Shown one piece after another: positions 49,943 to 59,574 of a stretch of DNA of 64,000 nt; the stretch's first letter is position 1, and the number at the start of each line of letters is the position of its first letter. The stretch comes from Mucilaginibacter phenanthrenivorans. Its GTDB lineage: Bacteria; Bacteroidota; Bacteroidia; Sphingobacteriales; Sphingobacteriaceae. The notes under the pieces are model-generated. The model searched no databases and was not told where the DNA came from. It saw only the letters and a list, made by a program, of their open reading frames with translations. The position numbers and the translations under genes were made by a program. Location of the stretch: positions 124,001 to 188,000 of the forward strand of contig NZ_JAHVAP010000003.1 of assembly GCF_024721155.1 (NCBI RefSeq), given 5' to 3'.

Positions 49943-50371
49943 TCAATCCTTTTTAATAAAATTTCCGTTCTCGTCAAAAATGAGGTCCTTGCCTTTTATT
50001 TCAGCCTCGTACATGGTTTTGCCCGCTGCGTCTGTAACCTTGCCGGCTTCCTTTATTTTTGCACCCTTATAATGTTCCTTAACATAGGGTACAATACCTT
50101 TAGGCAGATCGGCAACGGGGATAGCCTTTACAATTTCAATAAATGTACCTGAGGGAGTAAATTGGACAGAGTTTTCCTCGCCTGACTTACCGCCCCAGTT
50201 TGCCTCATAGTTACCCTTTTCCTTTTCCCAGGTAACCTTGGTTGCTTCGGGATATTTCTTTGCCAATGCTTCCTTTACCACAGCGGGCACAATTGAGCTT
50301 TTTAAATCCTGTGCGCTAACAGTACCGCTTACCACTGCAATAAGTGCTGCTAATAAAAATCTCTTTTTCAT
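49943..50371 (-). CDS. Exported PepSY-like (DUF2874) protein
   Basis: A 142-residue periplasmic protein. Signal peptide residues 1-21 (SGTVSAQ). Two repeats of the PepSY-like/DUF2874 type follow: VVKEALAKKYPEATKVTWEK with NYEANWGGKSGEENSVQFTP, and GIVPYVKEHYKGAKIKEAGK with TMYEAEIKGKDLIFDENGNF. Bacteroidota genomes hold many such small proteins; they may inhibit proteases or bind envelope partners. I take the ATG at 50371. A GTTGTAR repeat lies upstream. Confidence 0.85.
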   Translation of the reverse strand: MKKRFLLAALIAVVSGTVSAQDLKSSIVPAVVKEALAKKYPEATKVTWEKEKGNYEANWGGKSGEENSVQFTPSGTFIEIVKAIPVADLPKGIVPYVKEHYKGAKIKEAGKVTDAAGKTMYEAEIKGKDLIFDENGNFIKKD

Positions 50372-50457
50372 ATTAATTAATGCTTTTGACCAATGATAGA
50401 AAACCATTCTGTATAAAGATTGAGAATATGTTGGAGAAAATCTGTGTGATTATTTTT

Positions 50458-50598
50458 GGTTGTAGACGTTGTAATTGTTGTAGCGATTAAACGCTTTCAA
50501 CTATTACAACCTATTCAACTTATTAGTTGTTACAGTAGTTAAGCCGGGCAAAACACTTCCAACTTTTACAACACTTACAACCTCTTCAACTTAATCCA
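50458..50598. repeat. GTTGTAR-family inverted repeat, copy 5
   Basis: GGTTGTAGACGTTGTAATTG and TTGTAGCG words, followed by inverted CAACTATTACAACCTATTCA and CAACTTTTACAACACTTACA words, in the divergent gap between two small genes. It ends with CTTCAACTTAATCCAACTTA. Confidence 0.8.
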
Positions 50599-50605
50599 AC
50601 TTATT

Positions 50606-50917
50606 ATGAGTACCTTTATAGAAATCACCTTTCTTATGATCTTGTTCTCAAGAAGAAACTTACATTATTCCGATTATAAATGGACCGCCTATGTGCAGAA
50701 CGATCCGCGGGTTAACGGCAAGCCGGACGACACCATTTTTAACAAGGAAGAAGGTAACGAGGTTGTTTACCTGATAAACAAACTAATGATCTTCTGGGAC
50801 TACCGCTTTGCCAACACCGGCAACAAAATGGAAAAACTTATTCACGATAAAATGCCGGTTGAAATCACCAAACAGGAAGAAGTTCAGGCCTGGCTGAAAG
50901 CCAATTTAAAATTTTAG
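50606..50917 (+). CDS. Small protein of unknown function
   Basis: A 103-residue protein starting MSTFIEITFLMILFSRRNLH. The first 14 residues are hydrophobic but too short for a clear signal peptide. The rest is mixed charged (YSDYKWTAYVQNDPRVNGKP, VVYLINKLMIFWDYRF) and ends in a helix VQAWLKANLKF. No family is recognised. It stands between the PepSY-like gene (divergent) and the molybdenum hydroxylase operon, 164 bases ahead of the latter. Codon use looks like its neighbours, so it is probably a real gene. Confidence 0.65.
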   Translation: MSTFIEITFLMILFSRRNLHYSDYKWTAYVQNDPRVNGKPDDTIFNKEEGNEVVYLINKLMIFWDYRFANTGNKMEKLIHDKMPVEITKQEEVQAWLKANLKF

Positions 50918-51081
50918 AAAGCTCATCAAAGCGCACCTGTTATTTCTGGTTTATTTTCATAATGACCTGTATAAAAGCATTATATAAAATAAAACATAAC
51001 GGTTTTTTGTAACTTCTTTATTCAGCCCGCTTTTCCTAAACAAATTTTTGCCTAACTTGTACTTCAATAAAGCATTTATTT

Positions 51082-51726
51082 ATGGAAGACGAAAAAGACC
51101 ATGCTTTGCCCGGATTTGAAGCGGAGGCAAAGGATAATTCACGCCGTAACTTCTTAAAACAGAGCACCCTGTTAACAGCCATTGCCCTAACGCCCGGAAC
51201 AGCCGTTAAAGCTGCCGAAATGGGCGTGGGTGAAAAAATAGCGGAAGCTTTTGAAAAGATGCCGATAAAAATGGAGGTTAACGGTGTTGCACACAGCCTC
51301 TCGGTTGAACCGCGTGCCACCTTACTTGATATTCTCCGCGAACAGCTTGACCTAACCGGCACCAAAAAGGGGTGCGACCATGGCCAATGCGGCGCGTGTA
51401 CCGTTCACGTGGATGGGCACCGGGTAAACAGCTGCCTTACGCTTGGCGTTATGGCCAGCGGTAAAAAGATAACCACCATTGAGGGGCTTGCCAAGGGCGA
51501 TGACCTGCACCCTATGCAGGAAGCTTTTTTGAAGCACGACGGCTTTCAATGCGGCTATTGCACACCTGGGCAGATCATGTCGGCAGTGGCTTGTATTCGC
51601 GAGGGACATGCCAATTCGGAAATGGAGATTCGCGAGTATATGAGCGGGAACATTTGCCGATGCGGAGCTTATCCAAATATAGTTAACGCCATACAGGAAG
51701 TAAAAGCAGGAGGGCAAGCCGTATGA
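51082..51726 (+). CDS. Molybdenum hydroxylase, 2Fe-2S subunit, Tat-exported
   Basis: A 214-residue small subunit of a xanthine/aldehyde oxidase-type enzyme, closest in plan to PaoA/YagT. Residues 18-45 are a Tat signal (NSRRNFLKQSTLLTAIALTP), so the complex acts in the periplasm. The plant-type cluster uses C98, C103, C106 and C118 (KKGCDHGQCGACTVHV), and the second cluster C157, C160, C192 and C194 (QCGYCTPGQ, NICRCGAYPN). It carries electrons from the Mo site to FAD. First gene of a four-gene operon; its stop overlaps the next start (ATGA). Confidence 0.95.
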   Translation: MEDEKDHALPGFEAEAKDNSRRNFLKQSTLLTAIALTPGTAVKAAEMGVGEKIAEAFEKMPIKMEVNGVAHSLSVEPRATLLDILREQLDLTGTKKGCDHGQCGACTVHVDGHRVNSCLTLGVMASGKKITTIEGLAKGDDLHPMQEAFLKHDGFQCGYCTPGQIMSAVACIREGHANSEMEIREYMSGNICRCGAYPNIVNAIQEVKAGGQAV

Positions 51727-52703
51727 AACAGTTTCAATACACCCGTGCATTAACGCAACAAAGCGCTATTGACGCCATTGCAAAGCCCGGCACAAAAATC
51801 ATAGCCGGAGGCACCAACCTCATCGACCTGATGAAACGGGGTGTTACCGCGCCTGATAAGCTGGTGGATATCAATCACCTCCCCCTAAAAAATATAGTCG
51901 CTACCAAAACCGGTTTACATATCGGTGCGCTGGCCTTAAACAGCGTGGTATCTGAAAATAGTTTAGTGCTTGAAAAACAACCCTTGTTAAGCATGGCGCT
52001 AAAAGCAGGCGCATCGCCGCAGTTACGTAACATGGCTACCGTAGGCGGCAATATGATGCAGCGAACCCGTTGTACTTATTTTTACGACACCACTATGCCT
52101 TGCAACAAACGCGCTCCCGGCACCGGCTGTGGCGCAATGGAAGGTATTAACCGGATGCACGCTATTTTTGGCGCAAGCGATCAATGCATTGCCGTAAACC
52201 CAAGCGACATGTGTGTGGGCCTGGCTGCTCTGGACGCAGTGGCGATCATCGCCGGCAAAAAGGGAGAGAGAAGAATTCCGTTCACTGAGTTTCATCGTCT
52301 GCCAGGCGATCACCCGGAAATGGACAACCATTTGGCAACGGGTGAGATGATAGTCGGTGTAGAAATTCCCGATAATAATTTTGCGAAGAACAGCTATTAT
52401 TTAAAGGTGCGCGACAGGCAATCATACGCCTTTGCGCTGGTATCAGTAGCTGCGGCGCTGGAGATCAGCAACGGGGTCATAAAAAATGCACGGCTTGCAA
52501 TGGGCGGTGTGGCACATAAACCATGGCGTTTGTTTGATGCTGAAAAGGCGTTGATAGGCAAACCGGCAACTGAAGAAAGCTTTAAACAGGCTGCGCAAAT
52601 AGCCATGCAGGGCGCGAAGGCCTATCAGTACAATTCATTTAAGTTAAAGCTTGCCCCGGCTACCATAACCGAAGCGCTGAAACATGCGGCGGGGTTGGTT
52701 TAG
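51723..52703 (+). CDS. Molybdenum hydroxylase, FAD-binding subunit
   Basis: A 326-residue FAD subunit like PaoB/YagS. The FAD loop IIAGGTNLIDLMKRGV is near residue 30, and the second motif RNMATVGGNMMQRTRC near 100. A cysteine-rich insert (TRCTYFYDTTMPCNK, GTGCGAMEG, DQCIAVNPSDMCVG) resembles the extra 4Fe-4S-binding loop of PaoB. The CO-dehydrogenase flavoprotein C-terminal domain runs from about 220 to the end. The electron acceptor is unknown. It overlaps the 2Fe-2S gene by 4 bases. Confidence 0.94.
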   Translation: MKQFQYTRALTQQSAIDAIAKPGTKIIAGGTNLIDLMKRGVTAPDKLVDINHLPLKNIVATKTGLHIGALALNSVVSENSLVLEKQPLLSMALKAGASPQLRNMATVGGNMMQRTRCTYFYDTTMPCNKRAPGTGCGAMEGINRMHAIFGASDQCIAVNPSDMCVGLAALDAVAIIAGKKGERRIPFTEFHRLPGDHPEMDNHLATGEMIVGVEIPDNNFAKNSYYLKVRDRQSYAFALVSVAAALEISNGVIKNARLAMGGVAHKPWRLFDAEKALIGKPATEESFKQAAQIAMQGAKAYQYNSFKLKLAPATITEALKHAAGLV

Positions 52704-52714
52704 TGTGAGTTATA

Positions 52715-52805
52715 AGGGTTGTAATTGTTGTAAAAGTTGTAATGGATTAATGTAGTGGATACGATTATCAAACTGCTACCAATGAACTAATGAACCATTG
52801 AACAA
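52715..52805. repeat. GTTGTAR words (copy 6) followed by AATGAAC words
   Basis: GGGTTGTAATTGTTGTAAAA then GTTGTAATGG right after the FAD gene, followed from 52778 by CCAATGAACTAATGAACC and ATTGAACAAATGAAC. The last word contains the start codon of the next gene. Confidence 0.7.
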
Positions 52806-54965
52806 ATGAACGATCAATTAAATAAGCCATCTTCATCCACAGGCATGAGCCGGATAGACGGCCGGTTAAAGGTTACCGGGGCTGCCAGGTACTCGGGCGA
52901 GTTTACCCCCGCGGGTATGGTTTATGGCGTATTGGTAGGCAGCACCATAACTAAGGGTACTATCAAATCAATAGATACCAAAGCAGCTGAAAGAGCGCCG
53001 GGTGTACTAAAGGTGATCACCCATTTAAATGCGCCAAAAATTGCAGGCTACCAGGTTGAACCGGGCAAGCCGGAGCCCGCCAAGGGAACGTATAAGCTTT
53101 TTTATAATAATAAGGTGCTGTTTAACGGGCAGCCGATAGCTGTTGTGGTGGCAGACTCGTTTGAGCGCGCTTTGTTTGCCGCCTCGCTGGTAAAAGCACA
53201 ATATAATACCGATCCGCATCACACCAGTATGCAGGATAATACAGGAGCTTTTGCTCCTGGTGGAGACGGTACAACAAAAAGAGGAACGGTTGATGCCTGG
53301 AAGACCGCCCCATTTAAATTGGAGCAGGAGTATATTATTCCATCAGAAGTGCACAGCGCCATGGAACTGCATGCCATTATCGCAAAATGGGATGCGGAGG
53401 ACAAGTTAACTGTTTGGACCAAAACCCAGGGTGTGCAGGATACCCGCGATGGTATTGTCAGCATATTTAAGCTGCCGAAAGAAAACGTACAGGTGAATTC
53501 AAAATTTGTAGGTGGTGCATTTGGCAGCGCATTACAGGTTTGGCCGCACGAGGTTGCCGCAATTTTATCAGCAAAGGTAGTTAAGCGCCCTGTTAAATTG
53601 TTGCTCGGCAGGGCCGATATGTTCACTTCTGTAGGTTATCGCCCGTACACCTGGCAAAAGATTGGAATAGGCGCTACTGCTGATGGAAAACTTGTCGGTA
53701 TAACCCACGAGGCCGTCGGGCAGACATCCACCTACGAGGATTTTAACGAAGAACCGATAGGTGTAAGCCGTTCAACATACGCCTGCCCCAATGTAAATAC
53801 CATTTACAAGATAAACCCGCTGGATATCGGTTCGCCAACGTGGATGCGCGGACCGGGTGAAGCAACCGGCGCCTTTGCACTGGAGTCGGCACTGGATGAA
53901 TTATCCTACGCGCTCAACATCGACCCAATAAAACTGCGCCTAATAAATTATGCGGAAACCGACCCGGAAAGCGGCAAGCCATTCTCCAGCAAATATTTGA
54001 ACGAAGCCTACAAATTAGGCGCCGACGGAATTGGCTGGGATGATCGCAAACAAAAACCTGCATCGGTTTCAAAAAACGGCTGGATGGTTGGCTACGGAAT
54101 GGGCGGCGGCATGTTTGGCGCTTACCGCGACAAGGCTGCTGCAAAAGCAATAATGATGGCGGATGGAACGCTAATTATCCAAACTGCTGTAAGTGATATT
54201 GGCCCCGGTACTGGTACCGCAATGGTTACCATAGCTTCCGACGTTATGGGTATCCCTGCAGATAAGATCAGGTTTGATATGGGCGATTCATCGTTGCCGC
54301 TTGCGCCAAGCCAGGGAGGCTCGTCTACCACCGCAACGGTGGGCTCGGCGGTATACCAGGCATGTACAGATCTGAAGGAGAATTTCCAAAAGCTGATAGG
54401 TAATGGCGGAACTGACAAACCTGATTACGCCGCTGTATTAAAACAACACAACCTGCCAAAACTGGAGATCACTGTCGACTCAAGCGGTGGTCCTGAAAGG
54501 GATAAATACGCCATGTATTCGTGGTCCGTACATTTTGTAAGGGTGCTGGTGCATCCAACTACAGGTGTTGTTAAGGTTGATAAGGTAGTTTGTGTGGCTG
54601 ATTCCGGCCATATTGTGAGCCCTAAAACCGCCCGTAGCCAAATTGTAGGCGGGGCGATAGGTGGCATCGGCATGGCATTGATGGAGGAGGTAATTATTGA
54701 CGATCGCTACGGAAAGCTGGTAAATAATAATTTTGCAGATTACCATGTTCCTGTAAATGCGGACATCCCGCAAATAGAGGCACTGTTTGTAAACAAGCCT
54801 GATCCGTATATCAACCCCATGGGCGCAAAAGGCATGGGCGAGATTGCTTTAATAGGCATGGCAGGTGCGGTTGCCAACGCAGTTTACAATGCCACCGGGA
54901 AGCGGGTAAGGGAATTACCAATTACTCCAGATAAACTGGTAGGGATGGAGTTGGAATTGAGTTAG
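52806..54965 (+). CDS. Molybdenum hydroxylase, Mo-cofactor-binding large subunit 1
   Basis: A 719-residue catalytic subunit of the xanthine dehydrogenase family (PaoC/YagR-like). The aldehyde-oxidase N-domain starts SRIDGRLKVTGAARYSGEF. The Mo-binding half has FVGGAFGSALQVWPHEVAAI, WMRGPGEATGAFALESALDE, IGPGTGTAMVTIASDVMGI, QGGSSTTATVGSAV and the catalytic glutamate in GAKGMGEIALIG near residue 675. It oxidises an aldehyde or N-heterocycle; the substrate is unknown. No Tat signal, so it is probably carried out with the small subunit. A closely similar second copy follows. Confidence 0.95.
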   Translation: MNDQLNKPSSSTGMSRIDGRLKVTGAARYSGEFTPAGMVYGVLVGSTITKGTIKSIDTKAAERAPGVLKVITHLNAPKIAGYQVEPGKPEPAKGTYKLFYNNKVLFNGQPIAVVVADSFERALFAASLVKAQYNTDPHHTSMQDNTGAFAPGGDGTTKRGTVDAWKTAPFKLEQEYIIPSEVHSAMELHAIIAKWDAEDKLTVWTKTQGVQDTRDGIVSIFKLPKENVQVNSKFVGGAFGSALQVWPHEVAAILSAKVVKRPVKLLLGRADMFTSVGYRPYTWQKIGIGATADGKLVGITHEAVGQTSTYEDFNEEPIGVSRSTYACPNVNTIYKINPLDIGSPTWMRGPGEATGAFALESALDELSYALNIDPIKLRLINYAETDPESGKPFSSKYLNEAYKLGADGIGWDDRKQKPASVSKNGWMVGYGMGGGMFGAYRDKAAAKAIMMADGTLIIQTAVSDIGPGTGTAMVTIASDVMGIPADKIRFDMGDSSLPLAPSQGGSSTTATVGSAVYQACTDLKENFQKLIGNGGTDKPDYAAVLKQHNLPKLEITVDSSGGPERDKYAMYSWSVHFVRVLVHPTTGVVKVDKVVCVADSGHIVSPKTARSQIVGGAIGGIGMALMEEVIIDDRYGKLVNNNFADYHVPVNADIPQIEALFVNKPDPYINPMGAKGMGEIALIGMAGAVANAVYNATGKRVRELPITPDKLVGMELELS

Positions 54966-55033
54966 ATAAGAGAGTTGATTAGGTTGATTAAGTTGGATTA
55001 GGTTTATTGAGTTAAGAAGGTTGAAAATAGATT
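54966..55033. repeat. GTTGATTAAG-family word repeat between the two large-subunit genes
   Basis: GAGTTGATTAGGTTGATTAA, GTTGGATTAGGTTTATTGAG, immediately after the stop of copy 1. The same words lie at 41662-41689 and 57158-57170. Confidence 0.65.
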
Positions 55034-57160
55034 ATGATGGGCACCGATATAACTAATGACAAACCCGGCCTAAGCAGGGTTGATGGACGTTTAAAAGTTA
55101 CCGGCAAGGCAAAATATGCTGCCGAATATGATGTAAAGGGCCTGGTATATGGTGTGCTGGTTGGCAGCACGGTTACCAAAGGCAGTATCAAAAACATCGA
55201 CACAAAAAAAGCAGAAGGCGCGCCGGGTGTACTTTCAGTACTCACTTATTTGAATGCTCCAAAAATTCCGGGTTATCAAACAGATAGCCCTCCTCCAAAG
55301 GGCCCCTTAAAAATATTCAATAACAACCAGGTTTATTTTAACGGGCAACCAATTGCACTGGTGGTTGCCGATAGCTTTGAACGGGCATTATTTGCGGCGT
55401 CATTGGTGAACGCAACTTATAACGTTGATACCCATCAAACAGATTTAAAGGCCAACATTGCCAATGGTCAAATACCCGGCAGAGGGAAAGACTACTTAAA
55501 GGGGCAGGAGGATGCCTGGAAAACAGCACCCATAAAAATTGAACAGGAATATACGATCCCTACGGAAGTACATAACCCGATGGAACTGCATGCCATTATT
55601 GCCCGCTGGGATGCTGATGATAAAGTTACCGTTTGGGATAAAACGCAAGGCGTAAAGGGAACCCAGCGCAGCATTGCCCAGGCGTTTAAACTTCCGCCCG
55701 ATAATGTGCAGGTGAACGCGCCGTTTGTTGGTGGCGCCTTTGGTGCAGCGTTGCGTACTTGGCCCCATGAAATTGCCGCCGTACTTGCCGCAAAGGCAGT
55801 GGGAAAACCTGTTAAACTGGTTTTAAGCCGTGCAGATATGTTCACTTCGGTGGGCTACAGGCCTTATACCTGGCAAAAAGTTGGGATAGGCGCCAGTGCC
55901 GATGGGAAATTAGCGGGGATAACCCATGAAGCTACCGGGCAAACTTCGGTTTACGAGGATTTTACAGAGGGAGTGGTTAATATCAGTCAGCTGATGTATG
56001 CTTGCCCCAATGTGAACACCCGGTACAAAATTGTGTCGCTTAATGTTAATGTGCCGACACCAATGCGCGGCCCGGGTGAGGCCACGGGCGCATTTGCGCT
56101 GGAGTGTGCCATGGATGAGCTTTCCTATCAACTCAATATCGATCCGATAGAACTGCGGATGCGCAATTACGCAGAAACAGATCCGTCGAACAATAAACCT
56201 TATTCGAGCAAATTTTTAAGTGATGCGTATAAAATAGGTGCAGATAAGATAGGGTGGACTAACCGCAATCAAAAGCCCGGTGCTGTAACCGAGAACGGCT
56301 GGCTGGCAGGATACGGAATGGCTGCCGGTATGTTTGGCGCGCACCGCAGCTCGGCAACAGTATTGGCGCGAATGATGGCTGATGGTACTTTGATATTGCA
56401 AACAGCAGTTACTGACATTGGGCCTGGAACTGGCACCGGTATGGTAACAGTGGCCGCCGAAACAATGGGAATTCCTGCGGATAAGATCAGGTTTGATTTG
56501 GGCGATTCGTCGCTGCCGCCGTCGCCAACACAAGGCGGTTCGCAGGTAATGTCGACCGTGGGCTCCGCAGTGCATGACGCCTGTGTTGCCCTTAAGGAAA
56601 AGTTTAAAGCCCTTGCCGGTAATGGCGATGCTACAAACTATACCCAGATCCTGAAGCAACAAAACCTTGATAAGCTGGAAGTAACAACCGCATCAAAGGG
56701 CGGCGAGGAACAGGGAAAATATTCCATGTACTCCTGGTCGGTGCATTTCATGAAAGTGCTGGTGCATCCTGCAACCGGCGTTGTAAAAATTGATAAGGCA
56801 ATTTCTGTTGCCGATGCAGGTACTATCATCAGTGCAAAAACCGCCCGCAGCCAGATGATTGGCGGTACCATTATGGGCACCGGCATGGCGCTGATGGAAG
56901 AGGCGATCATAGATCACCGGTACGGGCGACTGGTAAACAACAACTTCGCCGATTATCATGTACCTGTTCAAGCGGATATCCCGCAGGTTGAAGCCTATTT
57001 TGTAAACAAACCCGACCTGATCATAAACCCAATAGGTGCAAAGGGCATGGGCGAAATTGCCACCGTAGGCGTAGCTGCAGCCGTAGCCAATGCTGTTTAT
57101 AACGCCACAGGAAAGCGGGTGAGAGATTTACCTATTACACCGGATAAGTTGTTGGTTTAG
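55034..57160 (+). CDS. Molybdenum hydroxylase, Mo-cofactor-binding large subunit 2
   Basis: A 708-residue paralogue of the preceding gene with all the same blocks: SRVDGRLKVTGKAKYAAEYD, FVGGAFGAALRTWPHEIAAV, PMRGPGEATGAFALECAMDE, IGPGTGTGMVTVAAETMGI, QGGSQVMSTVGSAV and the catalytic GAKGMGEIATVG. The two are alike over the full length, differing in loops near the substrate funnel. One small and one FAD subunit appear to serve both, so the operon may make two enzymes with different substrates, or a mixed complex. No XdhC-type chaperone is in view. The stop begins a TAGTTGATTAAG word. Confidence 0.94.
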   Translation: MMGTDITNDKPGLSRVDGRLKVTGKAKYAAEYDVKGLVYGVLVGSTVTKGSIKNIDTKKAEGAPGVLSVLTYLNAPKIPGYQTDSPPPKGPLKIFNNNQVYFNGQPIALVVADSFERALFAASLVNATYNVDTHQTDLKANIANGQIPGRGKDYLKGQEDAWKTAPIKIEQEYTIPTEVHNPMELHAIIARWDADDKVTVWDKTQGVKGTQRSIAQAFKLPPDNVQVNAPFVGGAFGAALRTWPHEIAAVLAAKAVGKPVKLVLSRADMFTSVGYRPYTWQKVGIGASADGKLAGITHEATGQTSVYEDFTEGVVNISQLMYACPNVNTRYKIVSLNVNVPTPMRGPGEATGAFALECAMDELSYQLNIDPIELRMRNYAETDPSNNKPYSSKFLSDAYKIGADKIGWTNRNQKPGAVTENGWLAGYGMAAGMFGAHRSSATVLARMMADGTLILQTAVTDIGPGTGTGMVTVAAETMGIPADKIRFDLGDSSLPPSPTQGGSQVMSTVGSAVHDACVALKEKFKALAGNGDATNYTQILKQQNLDKLEVTTASKGGEEQGKYSMYSWSVHFMKVLVHPATGVVKIDKAISVADAGTIISAKTARSQMIGGTIMGTGMALMEEAIIDHRYGRLVNNNFADYHVPVQADIPQVEAYFVNKPDLIINPIGAKGMGEIATVGVAAAVANAVYNATGKRVRDLPITPDKLLV

Positions 57161-57424
57161 TTGATTAAGTCAACTTGAGGTCGATATAGAGGTTGGTGGC
57201 ATAGCGCTTGATTATCAAAATTTACCGCTATTTAATTCTTGACAAAAGATAAAATCTCTGATAATCAGCGTGTTTCATAGTGTTCCACCTGTTCCATGTG
57301 CAAAAGTGGAACGCTTTGTCGGCAAATTTGCGCTTCGCTTCAACGGGGTTGGAGAAGGTTTTGGGGTGAGTTGACTGTTTGCTTAGGTCGAAGTCATGTT
57401 AAGTCCATTCCAATGACTAACCCC
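57161..57424. repeat. Intergenic region with second copy of the 66-base dispersed element
   Basis: Bases 57258-57323 align with 10095-10160 without gaps (shared CTGATAAT, TGTTTCA, GTTCC, TGTTCCA, CAAAA, TGGAAC, CTTTG). The element contains an inverted TGTTCCA/TGGAACG pair. No gene is seen in this gap between convergent genes. Confidence 0.75.
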
Positions 57425-58591
57425 TCAAAAATCCCCGCTGGATCCGCCGCCGCCAAAATCGCCGCCACCGAACTTTACACCATCGTTTACCGGCGCTGTT
57501 GGTGCATGTGAAATTGTTTCGGCAACTATTAACGATTCAATTTTAAGATGGTCTAATGAATTTATGGTATCCGGTTCAGCACGGGTAAAGCCGTGTTTGG
57601 GCGTTTTTAAATATTTTGTCACCCCATAAACTATTCCTAAAACCAGCGTACCTGCAATGGTAAGGGCCGTATCTACAGGCAGCACATGGTAGTAGGTGCG
57701 AAATGTTATAACAGCAGTTGCAATCAATAACAATCCTACCCGCAGCAGGACGGCATCCTTCTTTTTTATGCCGAAAGCGATGTATGCAAAAGGCAATAGG
57801 ATGGTCCAGATCCAAAAAATCATCCCAAATGGAACGGGGTCGGTTTTGCCTGTCATTTCGGCGCTGAGTGTTTGAATGATATAGTAATTGCCCGATGCAT
57901 AAAAAGCAAGCAGGCTAACCAACTTAACTATCGTGAGGCTGGTATTATAATTAATCAACTCCTTTCGATTACCACAGATCTGCGCAAGCCAATAAACACC
58001 CCCGGTAACCAGCATCATCACAAACGGAACGGTTGACAGGCCAGGTACAATTTTTGTCCACGTAAAGAATATTAATGCAAAAAATGAAATGCAGGCAATC
58101 GCTGCGGAAAGCATATCAGTAAAACGAATACTGAAGTAAAGCGTAAGCAGAAAGATTAAGCCGGATAAGGAAAGATAATGACTGTCGCCATCATTTTTTG
58201 AAAGCATTATTGCAAATCCGGCGATAAATAAACATTGGGTAATAAACAATGAAGCATCATCAACTCCGGAGCGATAATGGTTATTATTATTAACTATAAT
58301 CTCCAACCCCGCATAACTTAGTAAGCCAAGGAAAAACAACCAGCCAAACCCGTCAACTATATGCCCACTTGCGGCCATCAGGCTTAACATGCCATCACCA
58401 AATAAAACGATTACACAGGTGAGCAGGAATAAACCAATTCGTACAAACAAATTAGGCGTATAAAAACCAACCAGGTATTTGGGTTGGATAGCTATAAATT
58501 CGTCCGGGGTGATGTTGCCCTGCTGCACGTCAATTTCAACTTCATCCTGCAGGCGCAGGTTTGCCAGCCAGGTTTTGTTATATGCTATCAT
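57425..58591 (-). CDS. Multi-TM membrane protein with glycine-rich tail (DUF2157/DUF4401-like)
   Basis: A 388-residue inner-membrane protein with about ten TM segments after a 50-residue cytosolic start (DEVEIDVQQGNITPDEFIAI). It ends in a low-complexity tail, KFGGGDFGGGGSSGDF. The gene overlaps the upstream DUF2157-type gene by 4 bases (ATGA), and the pair resembles the two-gene DUF2157/DUF4401 arrangement seen in other bacteria. Function unknown; transport or lipid handling would be guesses. Confidence 0.75.
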   Translation of the reverse strand: MIAYNKTWLANLRLQDEVEIDVQQGNITPDEFIAIQPKYLVGFYTPNLFVRIGLFLLTCVIVLFGDGMLSLMAASGHIVDGFGWLFFLGLLSYAGLEIIVNNNNHYRSGVDDASLFITQCLFIAGFAIMLSKNDGDSHYLSLSGLIFLLTLYFSIRFTDMLSAAIACISFFALIFFTWTKIVPGLSTVPFVMMLVTGGVYWLAQICGNRKELINYNTSLTIVKLVSLLAFYASGNYYIIQTLSAEMTGKTDPVPFGMIFWIWTILLPFAYIAFGIKKKDAVLLRVGLLLIATAVITFRTYYHVLPVDTALTIAGTLVLGIVYGVTKYLKTPKHGFTRAEPDTINSLDHLKIESLIVAETISHAPTAPVNDGVKFGGGDFGGGGSSGDF

Positions 58592-59574
58592 GAGGCTTTA
58601 ATTTTTCTGTTTAGGTTGATGAGTAACACAATAAGGTAAGCAGCTGTTCCCATAAAATATAGCGCGATAATATAAAATGCCGCCACATCCCTGATGCCTA
58701 TACACATCCGCACAAAAAGACTGCTTACAGCAATATAACTATACAGCACCACCAGCAACAAAAAGTAAAACGACTTTTCTTTAAAGGCATCTTTATAAAT
58801 AAAGTATGATAATGCGAAAATGCCTAGCATCCATACTGCCGCTATACCAGAATCGTAATAATGAAAATATCCAGCTAACATGGCGATATACGCAACATGA
58901 ATTCCATAATGCTGGTAACTAAACTTAAAGTGTTTTTTGAATGCCGTTGATTGTGTAATATAGGCAGCAGCTATCAGTATAATGCCTAAAACCAGGTAGG
59001 TATAAATAATGGTTTCGCTGTTAAAGTCGCTCTCTAATAGCAGTTGTTTTGGCGTTACCGATACACCCATCCAAACCGCAAGATTGGCAATAGCCATGCT
59101 CAGGATGCCAAGGTGGTCGAAACAATAAGCTACGAAAAAGAGCGCCAGCATGGGTATAAACGTGGCCATACCATAGTGGGTGCCAAATACCTTATATTCA
59201 AATTGCAGGTATCCCACAAAGATCAGGAGGCTCGTACACGCCAGCAGCAATATATAGTCGAAATACGAATTTGGCGATTGTACCCTATCCTTACTAAAAG
59301 GACGTTTATTGTTAAAACAGTAATAAAAACAACCCAGGCAAATAGCTGCTATCAGCATCAAAACAAATTCGTGCCCAATAGTGTCGATGTTTTCGTAGAT
59401 TAATAAGCCCAAGCCACCGGTAAGCATTAGGACGCCAATATAGAGCAGCGTTTTAATTTCCCAATGCAGTGAAAAAAGCACAGGCTCCGCTTCCTTCTGC
59501 CTGATCTTTTCAAACGACTCATCGCTTATCAGCCCTTCAGCATGCAGTTTATTATAAAGGTTGTTGGTCATCAA
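58588..59574 (-). CDS. DUF2157-like membrane protein
   Basis: A 328-residue protein. The first 30 residues (LYNKLHAEGLISDESFEKIR) fit the DUF2157 cytosolic lead-in. Around ten TM helices follow, starting IKTLLYIGVLMLTGGLGLLI. It is translationally coupled to the next gene by a 4-base overlap. No catalytic residue or transport signature is visible. The pair is preceded by the nrdJ terminator and so has its own promoter. Confidence 0.78.
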   Translation of the reverse strand: MMTNNLYNKLHAEGLISDESFEKIRQKEAEPVLFSLHWEIKTLLYIGVLMLTGGLGLLIYENIDTIGHEFVLMLIAAICLGCFYYCFNNKRPFSKDRVQSPNSYFDYILLLACTSLLIFVGYLQFEYKVFGTHYGMATFIPMLALFFVAYCFDHLGILSMAIANLAVWMGVSVTPKQLLLESDFNSETIIYTYLVLGIILIAAAYITQSTAFKKHFKFSYQHYGIHVAYIAMLAGYFHYYDSGIAAVWMLGIFALSYFIYKDAFKEKSFYFLLLVVLYSYIAVSSLFVRMCIGIRDVAAFYIIALYFMGTAAYLIVLLINLNRKIKAS

